In this document: in pieces, positions 17,511 through 26,591 of the stretch
Position numbering within the stretch: position 1 is the stretch's first letter
Layout: each line of letters opens with the position of its first letter
From: an uncultured Verrucomicrobiota bacterium
Lineage (GTDB): Bacteria > Verrucomicrobiota > Kiritimatiellia > CAIQIC01 > Lenti-01
Direction of reading: 5' to 3'
Assembly: GCA_937872095.1 (NCBI GenBank)
Contig: CALMNW010000086.1
Location: 1 to 64,000, forward strand
DNA: 64,000 bases
Notes under the pieces: generated by a model
Told to the model about the DNA's origin: nothing
Databases searched by the model: none
The model's input: the letters and a program-made list of their open reading frames with translations, nothing else
Program-made: the position numbers and the translations under genes

Positions 17511-18644
17511 ATGAACCAGACATGTGCTTTCCGCGGCCATTTCGAGGGCATTCTCCGCTACTGGGAGCGCTGCCGCGACCGCGAGCGCGGCGGATTGCAC
17601 CATTTGATCGATTCCACCGGAACCGTCCGCCCCACTCCGGACCGCCTCCTCCTGATCCAGGCCCGGCCGCTCTACAACTACGCCGAAGGCCTGCGCGCCG
17701 GACTGGACTTCTGCCGCGAACCCGCGGAACATCTGTTCGGCTTCCTGACCTCGGCTCTGCGCACGGACGGCGGCTGGTATGCGTCGCTCGTGGACGGCCA
17801 ACTCTTTTCCCCCGCGGCGCTCGATACGTACGCGAATTTTTTCGTCGTGATCGGCCTGGCGCGCTACGCGCAGGCCACGGACCGCGCCGACGCGCGCGAC
17901 GAAGCCCTCCGCCTTTTCCGGATGATCGAAGAGAAGACCGTCGCGGGCGACTTGCGGACGAACGGCGTGCTCGGCTGCTGGGGCGAAGGCGGACGCGGCT
18001 TCGCCCCCATCGGCAAATTCGCCGGCAACAACGTGCTCCATTATCTCGAAGCTCTCGTCTGCCTGCGCGACGCGGGCCTCGAAGCGCAACTGGGCGACCG
18101 CATCTCCGCTGTGCGCGATTTCTTCCTCGCGCGCATCCTGGATCCGGCGGAAACCGTCACGTTCGACGCCTTTCGCGAGGGCTTCCACGATCCCGACCGG
18201 CGGCCGGGCGCCTACGCCTCGCTCGCGCACGGGCTGGAATGGTTCGGGTTTTTCCGCGAATGGCCCGGCGCCGAACTGCCGGAGGTCGTCGAGCGCGCCC
18301 TCCTCGACAAGGCGCTCCACAACGCCGTCCAGCCGAACGGCGCGTTCATGGACCAATTCTACCTGACCGAGCGCCGTTGCGCCGGCGCCGCCAGCTTCTG
18401 GACGCAATCGGAAGCCGTCAAGGCGTTCGGTCTCGCCGCGCGCCTGTTTGGAGAACCTTACGCCGACGCCTTCCGGCGAACCGCGGATTTTTATTTCGAA
18501 AGATTCCTGGATGCCGACGGCGGCGTCTTCAGCGCCGTGGACCGCAACGGGGTGGCGCTCAGCCGCATGAAGGGCCACGCCTGGAAGGCGGATTATCACT
18601 CCCTGCGCATGTGCGTGGAGGGCCAGCTTCATGAGACCGCCTAG
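17511..18644 (+). CDS. N-acylglucosamine 2-epimerase (AGE) family protein
   Basis: The 377-residue protein has the alternating helix pattern of an (alpha/alpha)6 barrel with AGE-family landmarks: QARPLYNYAEGLRAG near 45, LDTYANFFVVIGLARYA near 100, and the late HAWKADYHSLRM. Family members epimerise GlcNAc/ManNAc, cellobiose or mannose, using two histidines; late histidines are present here, but which sugar is used cannot be told. The length is close to the usual 380-410. The last codons overlap the ABC exporter start by 14 bp, so the two genes are coupled, which suggests a shared carbohydrate pathway. Confidence 0.78.
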   Translation: MNQTCAFRGHFEGILRYWERCRDRERGGLHHLIDSTGTVRPTPDRLLLIQARPLYNYAEGLRAGLDFCREPAEHLFGFLTSALRTDGGWYASLVDGQLFSPAALDTYANFFVVIGLARYAQATDRADARDEALRLFRMIEEKTVAGDLRTNGVLGCWGEGGRGFAPIGKFAGNNVLHYLEALVCLRDAGLEAQLGDRISAVRDFFLARILDPAETVTFDAFREGFHDPDRRPGAYASLAHGLEWFGFFREWPGAELPEVVERALLDKALHNAVQPNGAFMDQFYLTERRCAGAASFWTQSEAVKAFGLAARLFGEPYADAFRRTADFYFERFLDADGGVFSAVDRNGVALSRMKGHAWKADYHSLRMCVEGQLHETA

Positions 18645-20499
18645 CGGCCCGCCGCCCGGAGGCGGCCCCCCGCATCGGTTCGGCCCGGACGCCGCCGGCG
18701 GCGCGACCCGCATGGATATGCGCCTGCTGCGCCGGGCGCTGGAATTCGTCCGACCCTATCGCCGCCAGCTCGGGACGGTCTACCTGTTCTATTTCCTGAA
18801 TTCGGTGCTGAACTTGATCCCGGCCGCCAGTCTGGCGTGGTACATGGACGGCGTGGTGCGCGGGGGCGCGTTTTCCTTTTTCGGGCGCGTCTTCGATTTG
18901 GGTCCTTCCCTGCCCGACGTCCGCGCCAAGTTGATCTGGTCCGCGGGCTACTTCGCCGCGGTGCTGCTCCTGATCGCCGGCGCCAACGCGATCGGCGTCT
19001 TCATGTGGCGCCTGGGCACCCGCGTCTGCCAGCGAATCATGCTCGACGTGAAGCATCGCGTGAACGAGCACCTTCACGAGCTGCCCGTGTCCTATTTCGA
19101 CGCCGAGCGCACCGGCGCCATCATGACGCGCGCCGTGGGCGACACCGACCAGATGGAGCAGATGCTGCGCGATTCCTACGTCCTGCTCTACGCCTCGACG
19201 CATCTCGTCACCGTGCCGCTGATCATGATCGGCCTGAGCCCGGCCCTGTTCGTCTGCGCGCTGCTGCCGGTTCCGGTCATCTGGGCGGCCGTCCGGCGCG
19301 TGCGCACGCATTTGCGGCCCATCTACCGCGAAATGCGCGAACAGCAGTCGCTCATCGGCGCCACCATCCAGGAAAACATCGCCGGCATCCGCGAAATCAA
19401 GGCGTTCGAGCGCGAACCCGCCGCCCGCCGCACCTATCTGCGCACCAATCTCGCCCAGGCGCGGCTGGTCCACAAAGCCATGCGGGTGTTCAGCCTCAAC
19501 CACCAGATCCTCTACGGCACGCGCGACCTCGCCATGCTCCTGATCGGCGTCGGCGGCGGCGCGCTGGTCGTCCTCGGCCGCGGCCACGTCACGCTCGGCA
19601 CGGTTTTGGCGTTCATTCCGCTGATGGGCCGGTTCTTCGATCCCATCCACCAGCTCGTCGGCTTCTACGACGTCATCCAGCGCGGCCTGGCCGCCACCCA
19701 GCGGGTGTTCGAATTCCTCGATCTGCCCCCGGAAGTCCCGGAAGACCCCGGCGCCCGAACCGTGAAATTCGCCCGCGGCGAGGTGCGCTTCGAGCACGTG
19801 ACCTTCGGCTACAAACCCGACCGGCCCGTCCTGTGCGACGTTTCCTTCGTCGCCCCCGCCGGCGCCAAGATCGCCATCGTCGGGTCCACCGGCTCCGGCA
19901 AGACCACCCTCGTTTCCCTTTTACCGCGCTTCTACGAACCGCAGTCGGGCCGCATCTTGATCGACGGCGAGCCCATCCGCGACGTGCGCCTGGAATCCCT
20001 CCGGCAGGCCATCGGCATCGTCTTCCAGGAGACCTTCCTTTTCCACGGCACCGTGGCGCAGAACATCGCCTTCGCCCGCCGCCAGCTGGATCCCGAACGC
20101 ATCCGCGACGCCGCGCGCTTCGCCAGCATCGACGCTTTCATCGAGTCCCTGCCCGACCGCTACGAAAGCCAGGTCGGCGAGCGCGGCGTCAAGCTTTCCG
20201 GCGGCCAGCGCCAGCGCCTGTCCATCGCCCGCATGATCCTCAAAGACCCTCGCATCGTCATCCTGGACGAAGCCACCAGCTCCGTGGACGCCGAAACCGA
20301 GCGGGCCATCCAGGAGAGCTTCGAGAAGCTGATGGAAGGCCGCACGGCGTTCATCATCGCCCACCGGCTCTCCACCATCCGCCATGCGGACCTGATCCTC
20401 GTGCTGGAAGACGGCCGGATCGCGGAATCCGGCAACCACGAGGACCTGCTGGCGCGAAACGGCCGCTACGCCGAACTGGTCGCCAGCGCGAAATTTTAG
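18631..20499 (+). CDS. ABC transporter, fused permease and ATPase (MsbA-like half transporter)
   Basis: The 622 residues begin with a Pro/Gly-rich cytoplasmic tail (1-28). Six transmembrane helices follow (about 45-340), then the ATPase domain. Walker A is GSTGSGKTTL near 418, the signature LSGGQRQRLS near 522, Walker B RIVILDEATSSVD just after, and the switch histidine is in IIAHRLSTIRHADLI. All ATPase residues are intact. Such homodimers export lipids, glycolipids, peptides or drugs. Coupling to the AGE-family gene hints at a glycoconjugate, which is an inference only. The UPF0316 gene 58 bp downstream has its own promoter. Confidence 0.93.
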   Translation: MRPPSGPPPGGGPPHRFGPDAAGGATRMDMRLLRRALEFVRPYRRQLGTVYLFYFLNSVLNLIPAASLAWYMDGVVRGGAFSFFGRVFDLGPSLPDVRAKLIWSAGYFAAVLLLIAGANAIGVFMWRLGTRVCQRIMLDVKHRVNEHLHELPVSYFDAERTGAIMTRAVGDTDQMEQMLRDSYVLLYASTHLVTVPLIMIGLSPALFVCALLPVPVIWAAVRRVRTHLRPIYREMREQQSLIGATIQENIAGIREIKAFEREPAARRTYLRTNLAQARLVHKAMRVFSLNHQILYGTRDLAMLLIGVGGGALVVLGRGHVTLGTVLAFIPLMGRFFDPIHQLVGFYDVIQRGLAATQRVFEFLDLPPEVPEDPGARTVKFARGEVRFEHVTFGYKPDRPVLCDVSFVAPAGAKIAIVGSTGSGKTTLVSLLPRFYEPQSGRILIDGEPIRDVRLESLRQAIGIVFQETFLFHGTVAQNIAFARRQLDPERIRDAARFASIDAFIESLPDRYESQVGERGVKLSGGQRQRLSIARMILKDPRIVILDEATSSVDAETERAIQESFEKLMEGRTAFIIAHRLSTIRHADLILVLEDGRIAESGNHEDLLARNGRYAELVASAKF

Positions 20500-20521
20500 C
20501 CGGACGGCCCCGCCGCCGGGC

Positions 20522-20551
20522 TTGCATCCGCCCCCCGCCCGCCGGTATCTT
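20522..20551 (+). promoter_or_regulatory. Probable promoter of the UPF0316 gene, leaderless
   Basis: TTGCAT (20522-20527), an 18-nt spacer and TATCTT (20546-20551), the same hexamers as the tRNA-Asp promoter. Only 6 nt separate the -10 box from the ATG. Confidence 0.55.
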
Positions 20552-20557
20552 GAGGCC

Positions 20558-21112
20558 ATGATCCATCTGGTCCTCCCATTCCTGCTCATCGTCGTCGCCC
20601 GCATCTGCGACGTCAGCATGAGCACGCTGCGCGTCGCGTTCATCGCCCGCGGACGAAAGGTTTTCGCCGCCGCCTGTGGCTTCGTGGAAGTGCTCATCTG
20701 GATCAGCGTCGTGTCGCACATCCTGACCGGCGAACAGCACGTGAGCACCTACGTCGCCTATGCGCTCGGGTTCAGTTGCGGCACGCTCGTCGGCATGGTC
20801 ATCGAAGAACACTTGGCCGTCGGCTGGGCGCTCGTTCGCGTCATCACGACCAAGCCGGTCGCCGATCTGATGCGGCAGCTTTCCGAGGCCGGATTCGGCG
20901 TCACCCAGCAGGATGCTTTCGGCACCCGCGGCCCCGTCCGCGTGCTCGTCACCCTGATGCCCCGCAAGCGCGTGGACGAAATGCGCGACATTCTCCGCGC
21001 CTTCGATCCCGAGGCTTTCTACACGGTCGAAGACGTCCGACAAGCCCGCGACATTCCGACCGCCTACGCGACCGCCGCCACCGGCGCCGGCAAGGCCCGC
21101 ATGCCGATTTGA
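20558..21112 (+). CDS. UPF0316 family membrane protein (DUF5698 + DUF2179)
   Basis: The 184 residues start with three transmembrane helices (about 2-20, 35-55, 65-85) containing the family motif RICDVSMSTLRVAFIARGRK. A C-terminal cytoplasmic DUF2179 domain follows (about 100-165; QQDAFGTRGPVRVLVTLMPRKRVDEM). The molecular role of UPF0316 proteins is not known to me. DUF2179 also occurs in YitT-type membrane proteins and may bind a nucleotide or ion. The gene appears monocistronic with its own promoter and converges on hydF. Confidence 0.87.
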   Translation: MIHLVLPFLLIVVARICDVSMSTLRVAFIARGRKVFAAACGFVEVLIWISVVSHILTGEQHVSTYVAYALGFSCGTLVGMVIEEHLAVGWALVRVITTKPVADLMRQLSEAGFGVTQQDAFGTRGPVRVLVTLMPRKRVDEMRDILRAFDPEAFYTVEDVRQARDIPTAYATAATGAGKARMPI

Positions 21113-21146
21113 CCGACGGGTTCAGCGGTTCACGGTTCAACGGCTT

Positions 21147-22376
21147 TCAGCCGTCCAGCAGCTGAGCGGCATCCGGAAACGGCGCGAGACAGCGCGGCAA
21201 AATGCCCTGCAGGTAAGCGATGAGCACGCCGTAATTGACGATCGGGACTCCGGACGCCCGTGCCTGCGCCAGCCGCCAGTGCATCTCGCGCCGGTTCAGC
21301 ATGCAACCGCCGCAGTGGACCACAAGGGCGTATTCGTTCAGTGCCCGCGGATACTTCAAGCCGGCGGCATGTTCGAAAACCAGTTCCTTGCCCGCGTAGT
21401 GCCGCAGCCAGCGCGGGATCTTCACCGTGCCGATGTCGTCCGACTGCCGGTGGTGCGTACAGCCTTCCGCGACGAGGATGCGGTCGCCGTCCTGCAGCTT
21501 TTCCACTGCTTGCGCGCCGCGCACCAGTTCGGCCAGATCGCCCTTGTAGCGGGCGAAGAGAATCGAAAACGACGTCAACCAGACGTCCGGCGGCACGTCG
21601 GCCGCCACCTTGGCGAACACCTGCGAATCGGTGACCACCAGCCGCGGCGGGCGGCCCAGGCTCGCCAGCGTCTCGCGCAGTTCGAATTCCTTCGTCACCA
21701 CCGCGATGGCGTCGGCTTCCAGCACGTCGCGGATGGTCTGCTGCTGCGGGAGAATCAAACGTCCCTTGGGCGCGGCCTTGTCGATCGGCGTCACCAGCAC
21801 CACGACGTCCGCCGGCCGCAGCAAATCGCCGACGATCCGGAATTTGTCGTCGTCTTCCGGCGCGAGTCGCGCCAGCGCCAACTTGAGATCCTCCACCCCG
21901 GCGCCGGTTGCGGCCGACACCACGTGGACCGGCACCTGGGCCTGCGTCGCGATTTCCCGGCGTGCGGCTTCGGCGGGAGCCGCCAGATCGGCCTTGTTGA
22001 CCACCACCGCCCACGGCAGCTTCTTCTCGCGGACCGCCGCGGCTAATTCGCGCTCGCAGGCGCCGAAACCGCCGTCCGCATCCGTGACGAGCAGGGCGAC
22101 GTCGGTCCGGTTCAACACGTCGCGCGTCCGCTGCACGCGCAGCGCGCCAAGCGCGCCTTCGTCGTCGAGCCCGGGCGTGTCGATGATCACGATCGGTCCC
22201 AGCGGCAGCAATTCCATCGCCTTCGTCACCGGATCGGTCGTCGTGCCCTTCACGTCGGACACGATGGACACCTCTTGCCCCGTCAGCGCGTTGATGAGGC
22301 GCGATTTACCGACGTTGCGCCGGCCGAAGATGGCGATATGGACGCGTTCGCCGCGGGGCGTGGCGTTCAGGCTCAC
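21147..22376 (-). CDS. hydF: [FeFe]-hydrogenase H-cluster maturation GTPase HydF
   Basis: From the GTG at 22376 the protein has 409 residues. The GTPase domain carries GRRNVGKS at 18-25, DTPGLDDEG and VVNKADL. The C-terminal cluster domain carries the HydF ligands CTHH and, 45-50 residues later, HCGGC in VVHCGGCMLNRREM. HydF is the scaffold on which HydE and HydG build the 2Fe subcluster before transfer to HydA. Those partner genes are not in the window. The start overlaps the aspA stop (GTGA), so aspA and hydF are coupled; an aspartate ammonia-lyase gene beside hyd maturation genes is a known association. The longer in-frame extension overlaps aspA and is rejected. Confidence 0.93.
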   Translation of the reverse strand: MSLNATPRGERVHIAIFGRRNVGKSRLINALTGQEVSIVSDVKGTTTDPVTKAMELLPLGPIVIIDTPGLDDEGALGALRVQRTRDVLNRTDVALLVTDADGGFGACERELAAAVREKKLPWAVVVNKADLAAPAEAARREIATQAQVPVHVVSAATGAGVEDLKLALARLAPEDDDKFRIVGDLLRPADVVVLVTPIDKAAPKGRLILPQQQTIRDVLEADAIAVVTKEFELRETLASLGRPPRLVVTDSQVFAKVAADVPPDVWLTSFSILFARYKGDLAELVRGAQAVEKLQDGDRILVAEGCTHHRQSDDIGTVKIPRWLRHYAGKELVFEHAAGLKYPRALNEYALVVHCGGCMLNRREMHWRLAQARASGVPIVNYGVLIAYLQGILPRCLAPFPDAAQLLDG

Positions 22377-23740
22377 GGCCGGCGCTCCGGAAACAGGCGG
22401 TCGATGCGCTCCGGCGGCAACAGCTTCTGCTCTGCGACCAGGCTGCGGATGCTTTGGCCGGAGACCAGCGCTTCCTTGGCCAGCGCGGCGGCCGCGTCGT
22501 AGCCCAGTTCGGGCACGAGCAACAGCGCCGGCGCCGTCGAGGCGTCCAGATGCCGGGCGCAGGCTTCGGCGTCGGCCGCCAGCGTCTCGATGCACTTGGC
22601 GCGCAGGATCGTCGTCGCATCGCGCAGCAGCGCCAGCGATTCCAGCAACGCGTCGGCGATGAGCGGCAGGAAGGCGTTCAGCTCCAGTTGCCCGCTCGCC
22701 GCGGCCAGCGCGATCGCCGCGTCGTTCGCGATCGCCCGCATGGCGCACTGGGCGACGTGTTCGGGAATCACCGGATTCACCTTGCCGGGCATGAGCGACG
22801 AGCCCACCTGCCGCGCTTCGAGCCGGATCTCGCCGAGACCGCCGCGCGGCCCCGAATTCAGCAGGCGCAGGTCGCCGGTGATCTTGAGCAGGTTGACCGC
22901 GCAGGCCTTGAGCAGGCCCGACGTTTCGACGAACACGTCCTGGTTCTGCGTCAGGTCCATGGGGTATTCGGCGCGCGCCAGGCCCAGGCCGGTCAGGTCG
23001 CGCAGGATTTCCGCGACGCGAAAACCGTAGCGCTTGTCGGCGGCGGCGCCCGTGCCCACCGCCGTGCCGCCCAGGTTGATCTGGCGCAGGCGTTCCTCGA
23101 CCTTATAAATGCGCCAGCGGTCGCGCGCGACGGCTTGCGCCCACGCGCCGAATTCCTCGCCCAGCGCGATGGGCGCGGCATCCATCAACTGCGTGCGCCC
23201 CAGCTTCGGCACGTCGGCGAATTCCCGCTCCCTTTTCTGCAGCGCTTCCTGCAGCCGCGCCAAGGCGTCGGCCAATTCGCGCACGAGCCGGATGGCCGCG
23301 ATGCGCAGCGCGGTGGGATAGACGTCGTTGGTGGACTGCCCCCGGTTCACGTGGTCGAGCGGATGGACCCGCGCGTAATCTCCCGGTTTTCCGCCCAGCC
23401 GGAGGATGGCCAGATTCGCGAGCACCTCGTTGACGTTCATGTTCGTCGAGGTGCCCGCTCCGCCCTGCAAGGCGTCCACGGGAAACGCCGCGGCATGGCG
23501 ACCTTCCGCCACTTCGTCGCACGCGGCGGCGATGGCGTCCGCGACGTCCGCCGGCAGCGCGCCGAGTTCGCGGTGGGCCAAGGCGCAGGCTTTCTTCACG
23601 ACCGCGAAGGCGCGGACCAGTTCCGGGCGCACCGCGCGGCCGCCGGCGCCGAAATTCCCCAGCGCCCGCTGCGCGTGGATGCCGTACAGGGCCTCGTCCG
23701 GCACTTCCAGGTCGCCCAAGCTGTCGCGTTCCGTCCGCAT
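22373..23740 (-). CDS. aspA: Aspartate ammonia-lyase
   Basis: The 455-residue protein belongs to the fumarase/aspartase superfamily. It has GGAGTSTNMNVNEVLAN near 95, GQSTNDVYPTALR near 135, and the flexible active-site loop GSSLMPGKVNPVIPE near 315. The general-base serine is in that loop. It converts L-aspartate to fumarate and ammonia in the cytoplasm. The class II fumarase alternative is less likely given the hydF coupling and overall similarity, but is not excluded. A TATAGT box lies 8 nt before the ATG. It sits between the nitrogen regulator nrpR (56 bp upstream) and hydF. Confidence 0.85.
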   Translation of the reverse strand: MRTERDSLGDLEVPDEALYGIHAQRALGNFGAGGRAVRPELVRAFAVVKKACALAHRELGALPADVADAIAAACDEVAEGRHAAAFPVDALQGGAGTSTNMNVNEVLANLAILRLGGKPGDYARVHPLDHVNRGQSTNDVYPTALRIAAIRLVRELADALARLQEALQKREREFADVPKLGRTQLMDAAPIALGEEFGAWAQAVARDRWRIYKVEERLRQINLGGTAVGTGAAADKRYGFRVAEILRDLTGLGLARAEYPMDLTQNQDVFVETSGLLKACAVNLLKITGDLRLLNSGPRGGLGEIRLEARQVGSSLMPGKVNPVIPEHVAQCAMRAIANDAAIALAAASGQLELNAFLPLIADALLESLALLRDATTILRAKCIETLAADAEACARHLDASTAPALLLVPELGYDAAAALAKEALVSGQSIRSLVAEQKLLPPERIDRLFPERRP

Positions 23741-23748
23741 GGAAAGCC

Positions 23749-23754
23749 ACTATA
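23749..23754 (-). promoter_or_regulatory. -10 box of a likely leaderless aspA promoter
   Basis: On the minus strand TATAGT ends 8 nt before the aspA ATG. No convincing -35 box and no ribosome-binding site are seen. aspA may therefore be transcribed apart from nrpR. Confidence 0.4.
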
Positions 23755-23796
23755 GCACGTGCCGCGCGAAATGGGCCGAAAAACCGCCGCCGGCCT

Positions 23797-24816
23797 TCAT
23801 TCGCCCCGGCGCGTCCACATGTTCAAGTGGCGGAACTCGGGAAACTTCACGTATTCCAGCAAGCCAGCCAGCGACCGATTTTCGCTGGCCAGCCCCGCTT
23901 CTTCCAGCGCCGCGCCGGGATTCAGCCCGGCCAACACCACCAGTCCCGTCCGTCCGGCGCCCACCGGAACGCCAAAAAGCGGTTGGTCCGGCACGCCGAC
24001 CGCGAGAATGCCGTCGAGTCCCAGCAATTTCAGCTGGTCGCGAATTTTCAGCACCGCCGGCAGCGCCGCCGACGGAAACTCGCGAAAACTCGCGCCGACC
24101 CGGCCGTTGCCGGTCCGTTCGCAGGCCAGCACGCTCGTCATTTTCGCCCGGATGAACAGTTCCAACGGGTTTTGCGTCGTTCCGCCGTAGTCCAAGAGTT
24201 CCACGAAGCGCGTCGGCAACCGGTTCCGGAATTCCAGCAACCCGCCGTAGCGCGACGTCACCGGAATCCCCTCCTTGAGGAAAATCCCGTTCAGCGCGAC
24301 GCCGCAGACCGTGACCAAGACGACCTTGCCGCGCGGCACGACGGACTCGCGCATCAGGTCGCAACTCGCCCCCGCCCGCAGCACCAGCAGGCGCGAACCC
24401 ATGCCCAGCCGCGCCGCGAACACCGGGCGCACCACGTCCAGCGCCGCCATTTCGTCCCGGGCCGCGAGCACCGTCGCGTTCACGACCAACGTGCCCATAC
24501 CGGAACGCAGGCTGAAACCCATGCGGACATTCAACTCGTCGATCCGTTCCGCAACGAACTTTCGCGGTTCGATGTCGGCGCCTTGTTTCGCCGCCGCGCG
24601 TCCCTTGTCCGTCAGCGCGCGACCTGCGCGGCGGCTGACCAGCTCCGTCAATCCTTCCTCATCGAGCTGCAACAAATGGAGCCGGATGCTCCGTTCGCTC
24701 AGCTCCACGCCCCAGCCGCTCAGCAGTTCGCCAATCTGCGACGAACCGGCCGGCCGGCCGATTCGATCCAGAATCTTCAGAATCCGCTGTTTGATTTCGT
24801 CCGAGGTCAATTTCAT
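23797..24816 (-). CDS. NrpR-like transcriptional repressor, single regulatory domain
   Basis: The 339 residues have an N-terminal winged helix (about 3-70; IKQRILKILDRIGRPAGSSQIGELL, with ELSERSIRLHLLQLDEEGL as the recognition region). One NrpR/DUF128 regulatory domain follows (about 80-325; VGVPVGAGRTGLVVLAGLNP near its end). Archaeal NrpR represses nitrogen-assimilation genes and releases DNA on binding 2-oxoglutarate; archaeal forms usually have two regulatory domains, while bacterial ones often have one. Its position, divergent from gdhA across an inverted-repeat array and upstream of aspA, strongly suggests control of ammonia assimilation and possibly autoregulation. Confidence 0.88.
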   Translation of the reverse strand: MKLTSDEIKQRILKILDRIGRPAGSSQIGELLSGWGVELSERSIRLHLLQLDEEGLTELVSRRAGRALTDKGRAAAKQGADIEPRKFVAERIDELNVRMGFSLRSGMGTLVVNATVLAARDEMAALDVVRPVFAARLGMGSRLLVLRAGASCDLMRESVVPRGKVVLVTVCGVALNGIFLKEGIPVTSRYGGLLEFRNRLPTRFVELLDYGGTTQNPLELFIRAKMTSVLACERTGNGRVGASFREFPSAALPAVLKIRDQLKLLGLDGILAVGVPDQPLFGVPVGAGRTGLVVLAGLNPGAALEEAGLASENRSLAGLLEYVKFPEFRHLNMWTRRGE

Positions 24817-24839
24817 GGATTTCCGTCCCGCCGCTCAAC

Positions 24840-24950
24840 TGCCGCAAAAAATGGATGTATGCAATTCATATACGGCATATTTGCCGTATATATGAAATTT
24901 TATCCACAATATTGTTTCATTTATGGCCATATGACTACATTTTTGCGGCA
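24840..24950. promoter_or_regulatory. Nested inverted-repeat operator region between nrpR and gdhA
   Basis: The inner palindrome has perfect 10-bp arms ATATACGGCA (24868-24877) and TGCCGTATAT (24882-24891) around 4 bp. An outer pair, TGCCGCAAAAAATG (24840-24853) and CATTTTTGCGGCA (24938-24950), is also inverted, with one base gained. All four arms contain TGCCG or its complement. The right outer arm overlaps a possible gdhA promoter (TTGTTT 24912-24917, 18 nt, TACATT 24936-24941). These are the obvious candidate sites for the adjacent NrpR-type repressor. Confidence 0.65.
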
Positions 24951-24992
24951 AGAAAAGAACGGGTAAAAGGTTTCGCCTCCCTGCCCGAATGA

Positions 24993-26348
<1,356 letters not shown>

Positions 26349-26362
26349 GAAACGGGATTAAG

Positions 26363-26398
26363 AGTTCAGAGGTCGGAGTTCAGAATTCCGGAACTCCG
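26363..26398. repeat. Dispersed spacer repeat (GAGTTCAGA type)
   Basis: Two copies of GAGTTCAGA occur within 21 bp, followed by the palindrome CGGAGTTC...GGAACTCCG. The words match the spacer repeat at 13161-13243. Confidence 0.55.
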
Positions 26399-26413
26399 AT
26401 CCAGCGGAACCTT

Positions 26414-26442
26414 CGCCCCGGCCGGCATCTCCGGCCGGGGCG
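26414..26442 (+). terminator. Strong hairpin after gdhA
   Basis: A perfect 12-bp stem CGCCCCGGCCGG/CCGGCCGGGGCG closes a 5-nt loop (CATCT). Only a weak T-containing tail (TCTTCGTC) follows. It lies 66 bp after the gdhA stop. The rest of the gap to 26591 shows no gene. Confidence 0.6.
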
Positions 26443-26591
26443 TCTTCGTCGGCGCCGAATCCATCCGGGACGAGGGCGTCCCGGCTCCAAACAGCCAAGG
26501 GATCCTTGCTTTTGGAGCCCCCGACGCCGGCCCGCCTGTGGCGGAACCTCGTCGGGGGAATGCAAGCGGCAACGCCAAATCCGGAAACGCG

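Noticed and set aside
21147-22748. Longer HydF start upstream of 22376
   Set aside because: The extension overlaps aspA for more than 370 bp, is low-complexity, and lies before the normal HydF N-terminus. The GTG at 22376 gives the expected length and a 4-bp overlap.
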